Of a DNA stretch of 22,500 nt, positions 1 to 9,388 are shown in pieces. Position numbers and translations under genes: made by a program. Every line of letters begins with the position of its first letter. The stretch's first letter is position 1. This DNA comes from Paulinella micropora (taxonomy: Eukaryota; Cercozoa; Imbricatea; Euglyphida; Paulinellidae). Location: the NCBI GenBank assembly GCA_019918135.1, contig WBZZ01002904.1:1-22500 (forward strand). The letters run 5' to 3'. The notes below the pieces were generated by a model. That model saw only the letters and a program-made list of their open reading frames with translations. It made no database searches and was not told where the DNA came from.

Positions 1-2129
1 AGGCGCCATTCTCCTCCTGGCTTCGGCACTATTCTCGGTTGTGAGACTATTGGAGATGTTGATCTCTCAATAAAGTCCTCATTGAGCAGCTGTCTTGCTA
101 GCTCTTCCGCTATCTTCGCCTCATGTATACTCAAATTCGCCCTTCGTGGTGCCGGTGACGGCTCCGCACCCGGTATTTTGTAAATAACCGCAGTGAAATC
201 TTCAGGCTTGACACCACCTGCATGTGGAGGGTCAAAAATTTCCTTGTTCGCCTCTAATTTGGCTTTTAAAAGCTCCTTCTCCTCCTCCGTGCCTACTCCT
301 TCTTCCAATATTTTCCGCGCCGCCTCTTGGAAATCTTCATCAGACATCTGCTTATGCTGCTTGAGGGGTTCTCTGTCCTCCTCCAAGCCTAAGTCCTCTT
401 CCGAGACATCATCTAGGCCCGTCTTTTCATACGTGACCGTGTCCGGCTCATCATCTTTACCGAGCTCCACCAGCATGTCAATGAGTCTCGCGTATTGCAA
501 AGGAGCTTTACGGGTGTAAAAACCATCAAAGCATGTGAATGCTTGCGGTATCAATTTCAACTTGTCGAGGTCTCTGAGCTTCCGCTTGTATGCACTGCTC
601 TGCTCACGAGTTCCCATACGACAAGCCACCACTAGCTGTTGCTTGCGAGAGGGTACCGGTATAGGATGATCAATAAGCCGGTCCCTTATTTCCTGCGCCC
701 ATATCGCCTTCTCATTATATGGCAGGATAATAGTATACGGCTTATTATTTTCGAATAAAGTCCGTAAGCATTTCTTCACTTCAGACAGTGAACGCGGCCA
801 CGTGGGCTCGTCACCCCAGAAATCAGTAATAAAACTTTTAATAGTTTCTGGTGGAGTATCCGGGATTCGCCCCGTTCTCCTTGGTACAAACGCCTCCCTT
901 TTTTCTTCTCCTACTTTCGCATGGAAACAGTATCCGTTAGTAATATGGACATCTGTTCGTACTCCTTCCGCGAATCTCGCCAACGACGGGCTTCTTTGTG
1001 GGACACATATAATCTCCTCCTTTCGCTTCTCGATTAAGTCATCAATAGACTTTTTGTCCCAATGGCATGTCGGAACTGTGACAGTGCACACTTGGGATTC
1101 CCAATTGTCGGTCCAGGACAGTTCATCCGGTCTTACGACATGGGGGTGAACGTACACCTCAAGTGCCTCATGTGCGATGGCCATCTTTTTGTGATCCGTC
1201 GCTAGACTCAGCTCATAAGCCTCATAAGAGTCAGTAGCGTTGAAGGGATCAATATCGTTCTCTTCTCCTCTTTTTACTCCATATATCACTCGCCGTGCGG
1301 CGCAATCAATCACAGCCCCCATCGTAGCCAATTGGTCATACGATAGTAATATTGACCCGTGGTAACCGGGGACGACATAGAGGTCCATACGGTATACTCG
1401 TGCGGATTTCAATTTAAAGGTCAGTGTGATGATTCCCGTGATATCCGTCCGGCTGCTCACTCCTTTGAGAGTGCCCGTTGACTTTTTCATATTTCCGTCC
1501 ACCCAGTCCCGGTATCGATTTAAAAACTTTCGGCCGACAATATTAATATTCGCCATCGTATCATTACCAACTTTTAATATTGTCTTCAATGTTTCACAAT
1601 AAAGTTCCGTATAACACAGAGCATCGGGCCTGTGTATATTGGCTGCGAGAACAAGAACTTTACGTTCCAAATTTTGGAGTCTTGTCTCTAAGTTTTTCAA
1701 CTCCTCCTTCTTCTCCTCCTGCTTCACCTCAGTAACATTTTTATGATTCTGCGGTACTGGTGCGTTTACTATTTGAGCGACATTGTCTTGTGGTACTTGA
1801 GTACACACATTGTCTTTTTGCTCGCCACCCGCCGCGATCGTGGACATTGAGTCTGTTCGTGGTTGTTTGCTTGGCCGAGGCGATACGTCTGCCATTGGCC
1901 TCCTCGCCTCCATCGCAAGTCTCGCCTTCCTATTTGCATCAGTTATCATTGGTAACCGTGCTGTATGAACGGGTATGAGACTACCTTGGGGCTGCAGTCT
2001 CTGTGTACCCACATCTTTGTTTTCACATAGAGGAAGCGTTGGCCCAGTCTGCACAACAGCATTAGAAAGCACTGTGACTTTAGGGTTAAACTTCACAGTC
2101 TTCTCCTTCCTGTCTTCTTCCCCCTCCAG
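1..2129 (-). CDS. Ty3/gypsy-like pol, left copy: protease plus start of reverse transcriptase (partial)
   Basis: This is the N-terminal half of the pol polyprotein of an LTR-type retroelement. It makes the aspartic protease that matures the polyprotein and the beginning of the reverse transcriptase. The frame opens directly after the UGA at 2130-2132 and stays open to the window edge. The protease-like region lies at about 1640-1270: an active-site-like D-T-M-A at 1562-1551 followed by N-I-N-I-V-G-R-K-F, then the flap and the ILLSYDQL ... GAVID block. RT begins near 230 (a P-x-P-R-R-A-N-L block) and reaches the PGGEWRL motif at the edge. This copy lacks the extra base found in the right copy (opposite 19741), so protease and RT are in one frame here. 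There is no ATG near the frame start, so expression probably depends on the upstream gag frame. The RT catalytic motif lies outside the window, so activity cannot be judged. Confidence 0.85.
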   Translation of the reverse strand, partial: MEGEEDRKEKTVKFNPKVTVLSNAVVQTGPTLPLCENKDVGTQRLQPQGSLIPVHTARLPMITDANRKARLAMEARRPMADVSPRPSKQPRTDSMSTIAAGGEQKDNVCTQVPQDNVAQIVNAPVPQNHKNVTEVKQEEKKEELKNLETRLQNLERKVLVLAANIHRPDALCYTELYCETLKTILKVGNDTMANINIVGRKFLNRYRDWVDGNMKKSTGTLKGVSSRTDITGIITLTFKLKSARVYRMDLYVVPGYHGSILLSYDQLATMGAVIDCAARRVIYGVKRGEENDIDPFNATDSYEAYELSLATDHKKMAIAHEALEVYVHPHVVRPDELSWTDNWESQVCTVTVPTCHWDKKSIDDLIEKRKEEIICVPQRSPSLARFAEGVRTDVHITNGYCFHAKVGEEKREAFVPRRTGRIPDTPPETIKSFITDFWGDEPTWPRSLSEVKKCLRTLFENNKPYTIILPYNEKAIWAQEIRDRLIDHPIPVPSRKQQLVVACRMGTREQSSAYKRKLRDLDKLKLIPQAFTCFDGFYTRKAPLQYARLIDMLVELGKDDEPDTVTYEKTGLDDVSEEDLGLEEDREPLKQHKQMSDEDFQEAARKILEEGVGTEEEKELLKAKLEANKEIFDPPHAGGVKPEDFTAVIYKIPGAEPSPAPRRANLSIHEAKIAEELARQLLNEDFIERSTSPIVSQPRIVPKPGGEWR

Positions 2130-2132
2130 TCA
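2130..2132 (-). promoter_or_regulatory. In-frame UGA between ORF3 and pol, left copy (candidate readthrough site)
   Basis: On the minus strand the gag-like frame ends ...GTG GTG AAA TGA CTG GAG..., and the same frame continues through protease and RT. UGA followed by C is a known leaky context (UGA-CUA in alphaviruses is the classic case). The right copy has the identical site at 18022-18024. Readthrough is inferred and not shown. Confidence 0.55.
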
Positions 2133-3125
2133 TTTCACCACCTCGAAACGATTACCTTGAGTAGTGTCCGGGTAGGATGACGTATCGGTCTCCGAGGCAG
2201 TGTTGTAGTCCTGAGCTCGACCGAAATTCGGGTTGGAGCTTGCCCACGAGCCTCCTCCTCTGGGTGGGGGGGCTGGAGCTCGAACAGCTCTCCCTCCATA
2301 AGGGGTATATCCCCGACCTCCTCCTCTTCCTCTCTGAGGGGTTCCCTGCCACCTCGAGGCTCCTCTCCATGTTCCTCGTCCTCGTCCTCCTCCCCCTCCT
2401 CCTCCTCGTCCTCCTGCTCCTGCTCCTCCTTCTCGTCCTCTTTGAGAGGCCTTTAAGTTCTTTTGTCTCTCCCTTTCCTCCTTCTTCTCCTTCATCCTCT
2501 TCATGTAGGTAATGATTGCCTCTCGTAACTCCTCATCATCACACATATTGGCATACCAACCTTCGTTCACAGCGGCAATCTGAAGCATATTGAAAAGGCC
2601 CGGTTCCTTGCCTTCCGTCCTGCTCAGAAAATTTGCCCTTGCTGTTGGGTTCTGCCTATCATGATTGAAAGAGCAGTCTCTGTTCTCCATCTGTGCCTTA
2701 CACTGCAAGCCCGCGAACCACCTCCAACATGCGGTCTTCAGGTCTGGCTCTCTCTGTCTCTTCCAACCGGCAACTCTGTTTGTGTACGTGGCTTGTGCGC
2801 CAACAGGTACACCGCCTGCCTGTGCCGTATGTGCCTCCGTGAGCGAGTCCATGTTTGAGCATGCACTCATCACTTCTTGAAACAGTGCTGACGGAGCAAC
2901 GCTTTGAACCGTATTTTCGAACACGTGTGTCTCGAGGAAGTTCTTGGACTTCACTGAGCTAAACGTCGAGCATTGTTGTATGAGCTGAGTAAGCTTGCTC
3001 GGGTTAACTGTGTGTAACGCCGAAAAGAAATAGAGGATGATCGACTTGCGGCCATAGAATAGCCCATAGGAGGAAACTACCTCCGTAAGGGTCGCCGCCA
3101 AGCCAAGAGCACTCCTCAAACTCAT
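2133..3125 (-). CDS. ORF3, left copy: gag-like protein with CCCH finger and RGG box
   Basis: This predicted RNA-binding, nucleocapsid-like protein has about 331 aa from the ATG at 3125. The N-terminal ~110 residues are mixed helical and resemble nothing I recognise. At about 2732-2661 (minus) there is a C-x8-C-x8-C-x3-H motif within CWRWFAGLQC...CSFNH, a CCCH-type zinc finger with an unusually long middle spacing. A charged K/E-rich helix follows, then a Gly/Arg-rich tail of the RGG type (about 2440-2270) and an S/D/T-rich end. A CCCH finger plus RGG box in the position normally held by a CCHC knuckle is unusual for a Ty3-type gag. The frame is intact in this copy, and it is also continuous upstream with ORF2 apart from one UGA. 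The role in packaging element RNA is inferred from position. Confidence 0.75.
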
Positions 3126-3182
3126 CGCCACTGTCTCAAAGATTTCAAATCCTATGAGAGTACCAGTGCAGAGATGCTGGTA

Positions 3183-3464
3183 TCAATGAGATTGAAAATA
3201 TGAAATGAGTGTGGCCACCGCCAGTTCACACTGAGCGTCTAGGCCTGTTGCATTGTTTCTCTTAATCTCCTCCTTCTTTCTCAAAAACTTGTACTGTGTC
3301 AGATCAAATCCCTCCGAGACTAGAGATTGGCCAAAAACAGTAACAAGGGCCTCGTATTCCTGCGTTTCGTCGCAAGGAAAAGCCTTCATGCAGGCATTGA
3401 TATCTTTGAGCTTGCTCAAAAGCGAAGCATCAGAGTCTTTGTCTGAGCTCCTTTTTTCTGACAT
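3183..3464 (-). CDS. ORF2, left copy: small ~93-aa gag-region protein
   Basis: A short protein beginning MSEKRSSDKDSD at the ATG at 3464; an upstream in-frame ATG at 3479 is possible. It is helical, with a conserved-looking C-D-E-T-Q-E-Y-E-A-L-V block, a QYKFLRKKEE block and a hydrophobic end (AVATLISYF). It terminates with UGA at 3183-3185. That same frame then runs without any other stop into ORF3 (3125), so ORF2 and ORF3 may be one gag polyprotein read through a UGA. The family is not recognised. Its sequence is the same as in the right copy at 9370-9651. Confidence 0.6.
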   Translation of the reverse strand: MSEKRSSDKDSDASLLSKLKDINACMKAFPCDETQEYEALVTVFGQSLVSEGFDLTQYKFLRKKEEIKRNNATGLDAQCELAVATLISYFQSH

Positions 3465-4164
3465 TAGTCGATATCTCATCAGTTGATCTCATCACTTACT
3501 CCACGGAGTGAACCAAGGCCACTTGAGGTGTCACTGATCCTCCCTTGGGCTTGATGTTTTGAAATGGGTGCCATCTGTCGACAGACAGAGAATTAGGGGA
3601 TGGTGTGGGTGTGCTGGGCCCGTGGTGGGGTGCCTTATGTGTGCCTAGCCATACGCCTATAAGTCAAATGCCGAAATAGCGACGGGAAGCACAATCCTGT
3701 TCCCTCAGGGTGCCCTTTCTCGCTTGTTGAGCCCGGAATAAAACCCACAGTGCTCTGTCGGTTTATACTAGACTGTCGCAGTCTCGAAACTCCATCTGCT
3801 TACTGGGCCCTCTGTAATGGAGGTGGGAGCTCGTTCTGCAAGGGGCGCTTATGGAACGAGCCCTGGCCCCGCCTGGTACTAGGGAGCTTTGGTATCGCCT
3901 GTATCAGTCCCTTCCGTGCAAACATCACGGCTTAGCTGGGCATCGGGTCAATACTTTATTCACAGACTTCCTTGGTTGACGAAATCAGAAGCTCCTTTTT
4001 TCTGACATTAGTCGATATCTCATCAGTTGATCTCATCACTTACTCCACGGAGTGAACCAAGGCCACTTGAGGTGTCACTGACCCTCCCTTGGGCTTGATG
4101 TTTTGAAATGGGTGCCATCTGTCGACAGACAGAGAATTAGGGCATGGTGTGGGTGTGCTGGGCC
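3446..4164 (-). repeat. A-B-A module, left copy: 175-bp direct repeat flanking a 369-bp insert
   Basis: Repeats at 3446-3620 and 3990-4164 are direct copies with about two mismatches. Between them, 3621-3989 holds no plausible gene. Repeat A covers the stop of ORF1 and the start of ORF2, so the ORF1-ORF2 junction has been duplicated around foreign sequence. See the right copy at 8670-9388 for details. Confidence 0.9.
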
Positions 4165-5207
4165 ACTCCTCCTTTCTTCCCCTTGAAGGCATTTATGATG
4201 TTCTGTCTGTCCTTCTTCTCCGTGTTTGTGACCACCACCGTAGTTGAGCCCGAGGGTGCAGGGGCTGGTGGGGCAGGAGCTGGTGGGGTCGGAGGGTGTG
4301 TCTTTGCACCACTCACTTTTGCTTTCATTCTTTCCAGTCTCATCGTCTTCTCGAACTCCTCATTCTCTTTCGCCTTCTTCTTCTCAGATATCACCAGCTT
4401 TTGAGCATGAGTGATAAAGGCCACCAATTCAGAAGCAGATCTGAGAAAATTATATTTCTCCACATATTGGTCAACACCTGCTCTGTTGGCGACCGGTGGT
4501 GCGTTACTAAGTGATTTAAGGACAGAGTGATCCTTGGTAGGAATCCATCTCTTCCATGCCTCCTTGTGCAGTAACGCACCCATCAACAGTCTGATCTTGG
4601 TCAGAACTCTGTCAGTCTTCTCTAACTCATCAATCACAGGATGAGTTTCTCCTGCTGCCTTAATGCTTTTTTCCATCTCTGCCTTCCCCTCCTCCAAGGC
4701 CTTTATTTCCATTGTAAAAAAATGAAATATGCCACTCGAGTTTTTCGAACCCAGATTGGTCTTCATTTTTGTTACATCGACTGCCTCCTGACCAGTCGCG
4801 AGGAATCTGGCCGTTGCTCTTGGGTTTGTGTACTGGAGGTAACCCTCACATCGTGGGCCGTATGTACGTTCCCAAATCAGGGTTTGAGTGTACACCCCAA
4901 AGATAGCATCGAGTAATTCAAGGTGGGTGTGTGTGTCCCCAAACTTGATATGCTGTATCTTCTTTCTCTCTTCTGGATCAGAGACCAGTTTGCCGAGGAG
5001 CTGTGCTGTGTTTGATAATAGGATATAGACATCCTTTTTAGCACGACTTTTCTCTCTTCTTTGATCCTGAGGGATCCACACATAGGTGTCCTTCTCTACC
5101 CCCATCTTGTTATCAAACTCTTCTTTAGTGAGGTCATAGTGGTCTTGCACCCACTGTTGTTCCTCCACTGTGATCTCCTCTCCATCACTATGAATCAAGT
5201 CGATCAT
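4137..5207 (-). CDS. ORF1, left copy: intact 356-aa gag-region protein of unknown family
   Basis: Starts MIDLIHSDGEEITVEEQQW and ends ...GGVAQHTHTMP with TAA. It is a soluble, largely helical protein with no membrane segment. Residues ~1-200 are probably a globular domain. Around 270-300 there is a strongly charged K/E coiled-coil-like helix (EKKKAKENEEFEKTMRLERMK), followed by a Pro/Ala linker (PTPPAPAPPAPAP) and a basic tail. Its position just downstream of the leader and before the CCCH/RGG protein suggests a structural (capsid-like) role, but no gag motif is visible. The frame extends 5' of the ATG by about 40 Gly/Glu-rich codons, so the true N-terminus may lie upstream after a frameshift. 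This copy has GAA where the right copy has TAA (8161), so it is the intact version. Confidence 0.7.
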   Translation of the reverse strand: MIDLIHSDGEEITVEEQQWVQDHYDLTKEEFDNKMGVEKDTYVWIPQDQRREKSRAKKDVYILLSNTAQLLGKLVSDPEERKKIQHIKFGDTHTHLELLDAIFGVYTQTLIWERTYGPRCEGYLQYTNPRATARFLATGQEAVDVTKMKTNLGSKNSSGIFHFFTMEIKALEEGKAEMEKSIKAAGETHPVIDELEKTDRVLTKIRLLMGALLHKEAWKRWIPTKDHSVLKSLSNAPPVANRAGVDQYVEKYNFLRSASELVAFITHAQKLVISEKKKAKENEEFEKTMRLERMKAKVSGAKTHPPTPPAPAPPAPAPSGSTTVVVTNTEKKDRQNIINAFKGKKGGVAQHTHTMP

Positions 5208-5325
5208 TTTTCGTCCTCCTCCTCCCGTGTAGGCAGGTGGTAAGGGATTACCATATGCTCCTCTTCCTCCCGTCTCTTCTTGTTCAAATCCTCCTTCATC
5301 TTCATCTCCTCCATATCTTCCTTCA

Positions 5326-5499
5326 TCATCCCAGCCCTCTTCTACTCCTCCTTCCTACTCCTTCATCTCCTCCTCCTCCTTCATTCAATCCTCCTCCTCC
5401 TCCTTCATTCAATCCTCTTCCTCCTCCTCCTGCTTCTTCTTCTTCTCTTCTTTGATCTGCCTCCGAGAATTCACTCACTTCGGCGGTCTCTGTCGACAT
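5326..5499 (-). CDS. Gly/Glu-rich N-terminal frame, left copy
   Basis: This short frame begins MSTETAEVSEFSEADQRREEEE at the ATG at 5499 and continues with Gly-rich repeats (GGGGRGLNEGGGGGLNEGGGG). It stops at 5326-5328. A second frame with the same Gly/Glu/Asp-rich composition (EEGWDDEGRYGGDEDEGGF...) takes over in the +1 frame and leads directly into ORF1. The arrangement suggests one protein interrupted by a frameshift, either programmed or mutational. Both arms share it, so it predates the palindrome. Low-complexity composition makes the coding call tentative. Confidence 0.4.
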   Translation of the reverse strand: MSTETAEVSEFSEADQRREEEEAGGGGRGLNEGGGGGLNEGGGGDEGVGRRSRRGLG

Positions 5500-6207
5500 G
5501 ATGTCGTAGTAGTGATCAACAGGAGGACAGTGTCAGCTCCTATGTTTGGTTTTTGTTCGTTTGTGTTCTGTTCCTCCTTCAGTCGATTGACTAGTGAAGA
5601 GAGAAACTAATAGAGAGGGTAGGATAAGATTCCCTGTCCTCTATGAAACACTGTTTGTATGTTTGTTTTTGTTTGAGAAAAATAGTCTTTGAGACTTTCT
5701 CCGATTTCTTGTTCTTCTTACTCAGATTACTTTCTCCTCCTTCTTTCCTATATTGTATCTAGTATGAGGCACTTGGACCTACACACAGATAGTAATAGAG
5801 AAGCTAGAAAAGCTCTCCTTGAGAAGTCGACAGTCGGTCGGATAGGTTCTCAGACCTACCTTTAGAAAACGATCAGAGATTTGCAAAAATACTCTGACGT
5901 ATGTGTGAGATAATGCAGATAAATGCACAAACTAGAAGGGTAGAGTGTTGTGCTCCTGTCCCTATGCTTGTTTGTGTTTTGTGTGTGTTCCTTCACTCTT
6001 CTGTCCACCTCCTTCTTCTTGGTCTCTGTGTGAGAACAGCAAGAACGACAGAGAGTTTGTATCTGATGTCTCCTTGTGAGCACACAGATACTAAGAGTTA
6101 TGAGGGAGCTGTGTTGGAGTATTTGTTTTCGTCTGACGTCCCCGTGTGAGACAGGTCAGTGAAAATTCACTCTGTTGCCTGTGTGGCAAAGCAGAAAGAA
6201 ATCACCC
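5500..6207. other. Retroelement 5' leader / possible LTR region, left copy; no gene seen
   Basis: On the minus strand this is A/G-rich, stop-rich DNA between the palindrome axis and the first gag frame. I could not define LTR boundaries: no convincing TG...CA ends, primer-binding site or second LTR lies in the window. It lacks the ~61-bp block present in the right arm at 6686-6746. Confidence 0.5.
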
Positions 6208-6209
6208 TA

Positions 6210-6568
6210 GTGATGTGGACTCCAAATGTAATGCCCCCAACGATAGCTCGAAAAAAAGTCGGGAATACAACCAAACACAGTCCTCAAAAGATGAGAATGA
6301 TGTCTCGTTATATTAGCTCAGTGAAGCCAAAAAGGAAAACGGCAACAGACCAGGAATAAAATGGCATCAGGTCCAATCCGGACAAATAATACTGAAAAAC
6401 AAGCTATTGCACCTGTCACCAGGAAAAGGTACTTTTTACCGGCTATCCGGGGTGATGCCTACAAAGCTTTAGACTTAGCTTGCATGTTAGCTTGCATTAT
6501 ATCCGGTCTTGTATTACAGACTTTTTACGAGCTATCGTTGGGGGCATTACATTTGGAGTCCACATCAC
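6210..6568. mobile_element. MITE-like element at the palindrome axis (Tc1/mariner-type ends)
   Basis: A 359-bp block with terminal inverted repeats of about 60 bp (6210-6269 and 6509-6568). The outer 41 bp, which begin GTGATGTGGACTCC, are identical, and the inner part is imperfect. A TA dinucleotide flanks each end (6208-6209, 6569-6570), as expected for Tc1/mariner insertions. The TA is not an independent test, because the flanks on both sides are inverted copies of each other. The ~240-bp interior is asymmetric and carries no convincing gene, although two short frames cross it. This is the only non-mirrored DNA at the centre of the palindrome. Confidence 0.7.
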
Positions 6569-6570
6569 TA

Positions 6571-7334
6571 GGGTGATTTCTTTCTGCTTTGCCACACAGG
6601 CAACAGAGTGAATTTTCACTCACCTGTCTCACACGGGGACGTCAGACGAAAACAAATACTCCAACACAGCTCCCTCATAACTCTTTCACAAAACAAATAA
6701 TTTGATTGGTCTCAAGCAGGTGTCTCGTACCCTCTAGCCCAATCCGTATCTGTGTGCTCACAAGGAGACATCAGATACAAACTCTCTGTCGTTCTTGCTG
6801 TTCTCACACAGAGACCAAGAAGAAGGAGGTGGACAGAAGAGTGAAGGAACACACACAAAACACAAACAAGCATAGGGACAGGAGCACAACACTCTACCCT
6901 TCTAGTTTGTGCATTTATCTGCATTATCTCACACATACGTCAGAGTATTTTTGCAAATCTCTGATCGTTTTCTAAAGGTAGGTCTGAGAACCTATCCGAC
7001 CGACTGTCGACTTCTCAAGGAGAGCTTTTCTAGCTTCTCTATTACTATCTGTGTGTAGGTCCATGTGCCTACTAGATACAATATAGGAAAGAAGGAGGAG
7101 AAAGTAATCTGAGTAAGGAGAACAAGAAATCGGAGAAAGTCTCAAAGACTATTTTTCTCAAACAAAAACAAACATACAAACAGTGTTTCATAGAGGACAG
7201 GGAATCTTATCCTACCCTGTCTATTAGTTTCTCTCTTCACTAGTCAATCGACTGAAGGAGGAACAGAACACAAACGAACAAAAACCAAACATAGGAGCTG
7301 ACACTGTCCTCCTGTTGATCACTACTACGACATC
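6571..7334. other. Retroelement 5' leader / possible LTR region, right copy; no gene seen
   Basis: Mirror of 5500-6207, plus a 61-bp stretch at 6686-6746 that the left arm replaces with 2 bp. It contains two loosely related direct segments (TCTCACACGGGGACGTCAGA at about 6629 and GCTCACAAGGAGACATCAGA at about 6756). Transcription of the right element probably starts here, but no TATA box or LTR edge can be fixed from one copy. Confidence 0.45.
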
Positions 7335-7508
7335 ATGTCGACAGAGACCGCCGAAGTGAGTGAATTCTCGGAGGCAGATCAAAGAAGAGAAGAAGAAGAA
7401 GCAGGAGGAGGAGGAAGAGGATTGAATGAAGGAGGAGGAGGAGGATTGAATGAAGGAGGAGGAGGAGATGAAGGAGTAGGAAGGAGGAGTAGAAGAGGGC
7501 TGGGATGA
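7335..7508 (+). CDS. Gly/Glu-rich N-terminal frame, right copy
   Basis: Identical in organisation to 5326-5499. ATG at 7335, Glu-rich start, Gly-rich repeats, TGA at 7506-7508. The ORF1 frame is open from after the TAG at 7477-7479, so the two frames overlap between 7480 and 7505. A +1 shift there would fuse them to ORF1. No classic shift heptamer is evident in the purine-rich overlap. Confidence 0.4.
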   Translation: MSTETAEVSEFSEADQRREEEEAGGGGRGLNEGGGGGLNEGGGGDEGVGRRSRRGLG

Positions 7509-7626
7509 TGAAGGAAGATATGGAGGAGATGAAGATGAAGGAGGATTTGAACAAGAAGAGACGGGAGGAAGAGGAGCATATGGTAATCCCTTATCACCTG
7601 CCTACACGGGAGGAGGAGGACGAAAA

Positions 7627-8697
7627 ATGATCGACTTGATTCATAGTGATGGAGAGGAGATCACAGTGGAGGAACAACAGTGGGTGCAAGACCACTATGA
7701 CCTCACTAAAGAAGAGTTTGATAACAAGATGGGGGTAGAGAAGGACACCTATGTGTGGATCCCTCAGGATCAAAGAAGAGAGAAAAGTCGTGCTAAAAAG
7801 GATGTCTATATCCTATTATCAAACACAGCACAGCTCCTCGGCAAACTGGTCTCTGATCCAGAAGAGAGAAAGAAGATACAGCATATCAAGTTTGGGGACA
7901 CACACACCCACCTTGAATTACTCGATGCTATCTTTGGGGTGTACACTCAAACCCTGATTTGGGAACGTACATACGGCCCACGATGTGAGGGTTACCTCCA
8001 GTACACAAACCCAAGAGCAACGGCCAGATTCCTCGCGACTGGTCAGGAGGCAGTCGATGTAACAAAAATGAAGACCAATCTGGGTTCGAAAAACTCGAGT
8101 GGCATATTTCATTTTTTTACAATGGAAATAAAGGCCTTGGAGGAGGGGAAGGCAGAGATGTAAAAAAGCATTAAGGCAGCAGGAGAAACTCATCCTGTGA
8201 TTGATGAGTTAGAGAAGACTGACAGAGTTCTGACCAAGATCAGACTGTTGATGGGTGCGTTACTGCACAAGGAGGCATGGAAGAGATGGATTCTTACCAA
8301 GGATCACTCTGTCCTTCAATCACTTAGTAACGCACCACCGGTCGCCAACAGAGCAGGTGTTGACCAATATGTGGAGAAATATAATTTTCTCAGATCTGCT
8401 TCTGAATTGGTGGCCTTTATCACTCATGCTCAAAAGCTGGTGATATCTGAGAAGAAGAAGGCGAAAGAGAATGAGGAGTTCGAGAAGACGATGAGACTGG
8501 AAAGAATGAAAGCAAAAGTGAGTGGTGCAAAGACACACCCTCCGACCCCACCAGCTCCTGTCCCACCAGCCCCTGCACCCTCGGGCTCAACTACGGTGGT
8601 GGTCACAAACACGGAGAAGAAGGACAGACAGAACATCATAAATGCCTTCAAGGGGAAGAAAGGAGGAGTGGCCCAGCACACCCACACCATGCCCTAA
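7627..8697 (+). pseudogene. ORF1, right copy: same 356-aa frame with a nonsense codon
   Basis: Same protein as 4137-5207, but codon 179 is TAA (8161-8163) where the left copy has GAA, a single G-to-T change. The frame resumes immediately and runs to the normal TAA at 8695-8697. A few missense differences also occur (for example WILTKDHSVLQ versus WIPTKDHSVLK, and PAPVPPAPAP versus PAPAPPAPAP). A truncated ~178-aa product could still be made. This is one of several lesions specific to the right copy. Confidence 0.8.
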
Positions 8698-9388
8698 TTC
8701 TCTGTCTGTCGACAGATGGCACCCATTTCAAAACATCAAGCCCAAGGGAGGGTCAGTGACACCTCAAGTGGCCTTGGTTCACTCCGTGGAGTAAGTGATG
8801 AGATCAACTGATGAGATATCGACTAATGTCAGAAAAAAGGAGCTTCTGATTTCGTCAACCAAGGAAGTCTGTGAATAAAGTATTGACCCGATGCCCAGCT
8901 AAGCCGTGATGTTTGCACGGAAGGGACTGATACAGGCGATACCAAAGCTCCCTAGTACCAGGCGGGGCCAGGGCTCGTTCCATAAGCGCCCCTTGCAGAA
9001 CGAGCTCCCACCTCCATTACAGAGGGCCCAGTAAGCAGATGGAGTTTCGAGACTGCGACAGTCTAGTATAAACCGACAGAGCACTGTGGGTTTTATTCCG
9101 GGCTCAACAAGCGAGAAAGGGCACCCTGAGGGAACAGGATTGTGCTTCCCGTCGCTATTTCGGCATTTGACTTATAGGCGTATGGCTAGGCACACATAAG
9201 GCACCCCACCACGGGCCCAGCACACCCACACCATCCCCTAATTCTCTGTCTGTCGACAGATGGCACCCATTTCAAAACATCAAGCCCAAGGGAGGATCAG
9301 TGACACCTCAAGTGGCCTTGGTTCACTCCGTGGAGTAAGTGATGAGATCAACTGATGAGATATCGACTAATGTCAGAAAAAAGGAGCT
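8670..9388 (+). repeat. A-B-A module, right copy: 175-bp direct repeats around a 369-bp insert
   Basis: Repeat A1 is 8670-8844 and A2 is 9214-9388 (offset 544 bp, about 2 mismatches). Each A spans the 3' end of ORF1 (HTHTMP then TAA), the spacer and the first codons of ORF2 (MSEKRS). In A1 the ORF2 start runs into a stop after seven codons. In A2 the downstream sequence is the real ORF2. Segment B (8845-9213) is moderately GC-rich and has no gene. It contains AATAAAG (8874), GTATAAACCG (about 9065) and two hairpins: GCTCGTTC/GAACGAGC around 8973-9005, and GACTG-CGA-CAGTC around 9052. An insertion with a long duplication, or a template switch during reverse transcription, would explain the structure. 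Confidence 0.9.

Larger units (their letters stand above)
1..6270. repeat. Left arm of a giant inverted repeat (palindrome)
   Basis: The reverse complement of this stretch matches the right arm (6509-10660 and 17978-20154) nearly base for base. From 1 to about 5770 the paired coordinates sum to 12834 in the gag part (12837 beyond a 3-bp indel in ORF3). They sum to 20154, then 20155 after the transposon and a 1-bp indel. I see only scattered substitutions and a few indels: a codon in the RGG region, 3 bp near 5775, about 59 bp near 6090 and 1 bp at 413/19741. Identity is therefore around 99%. The arm is cut by the window edge, so its true length is unknown. It carries a retroelement copy on the minus strand. 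Confidence 0.97.

Noticed and set aside
5237..5501. Leu/Ser/Pro-rich frames opposite the Gly/Glu-rich leader (also at 7333-7597)
   Set aside because: These are antisense shadows of GGA/GAA-rich sequence. They mirror in both arms and have no independent features.
6159..6576. Two short frames across the central MITE-like element
   Set aside because: They cross the TIRs, have no recognisable domain, and their lengths are what chance would give. A MITE normally has no coding capacity.
8845..9213. Segment B as a solo LTR or tRNA-derived SINE
   Set aside because: No TG...CA ends with a short target duplication, and no convincing A and B boxes. The flanking repeats are 175 bp and belong to the host element.
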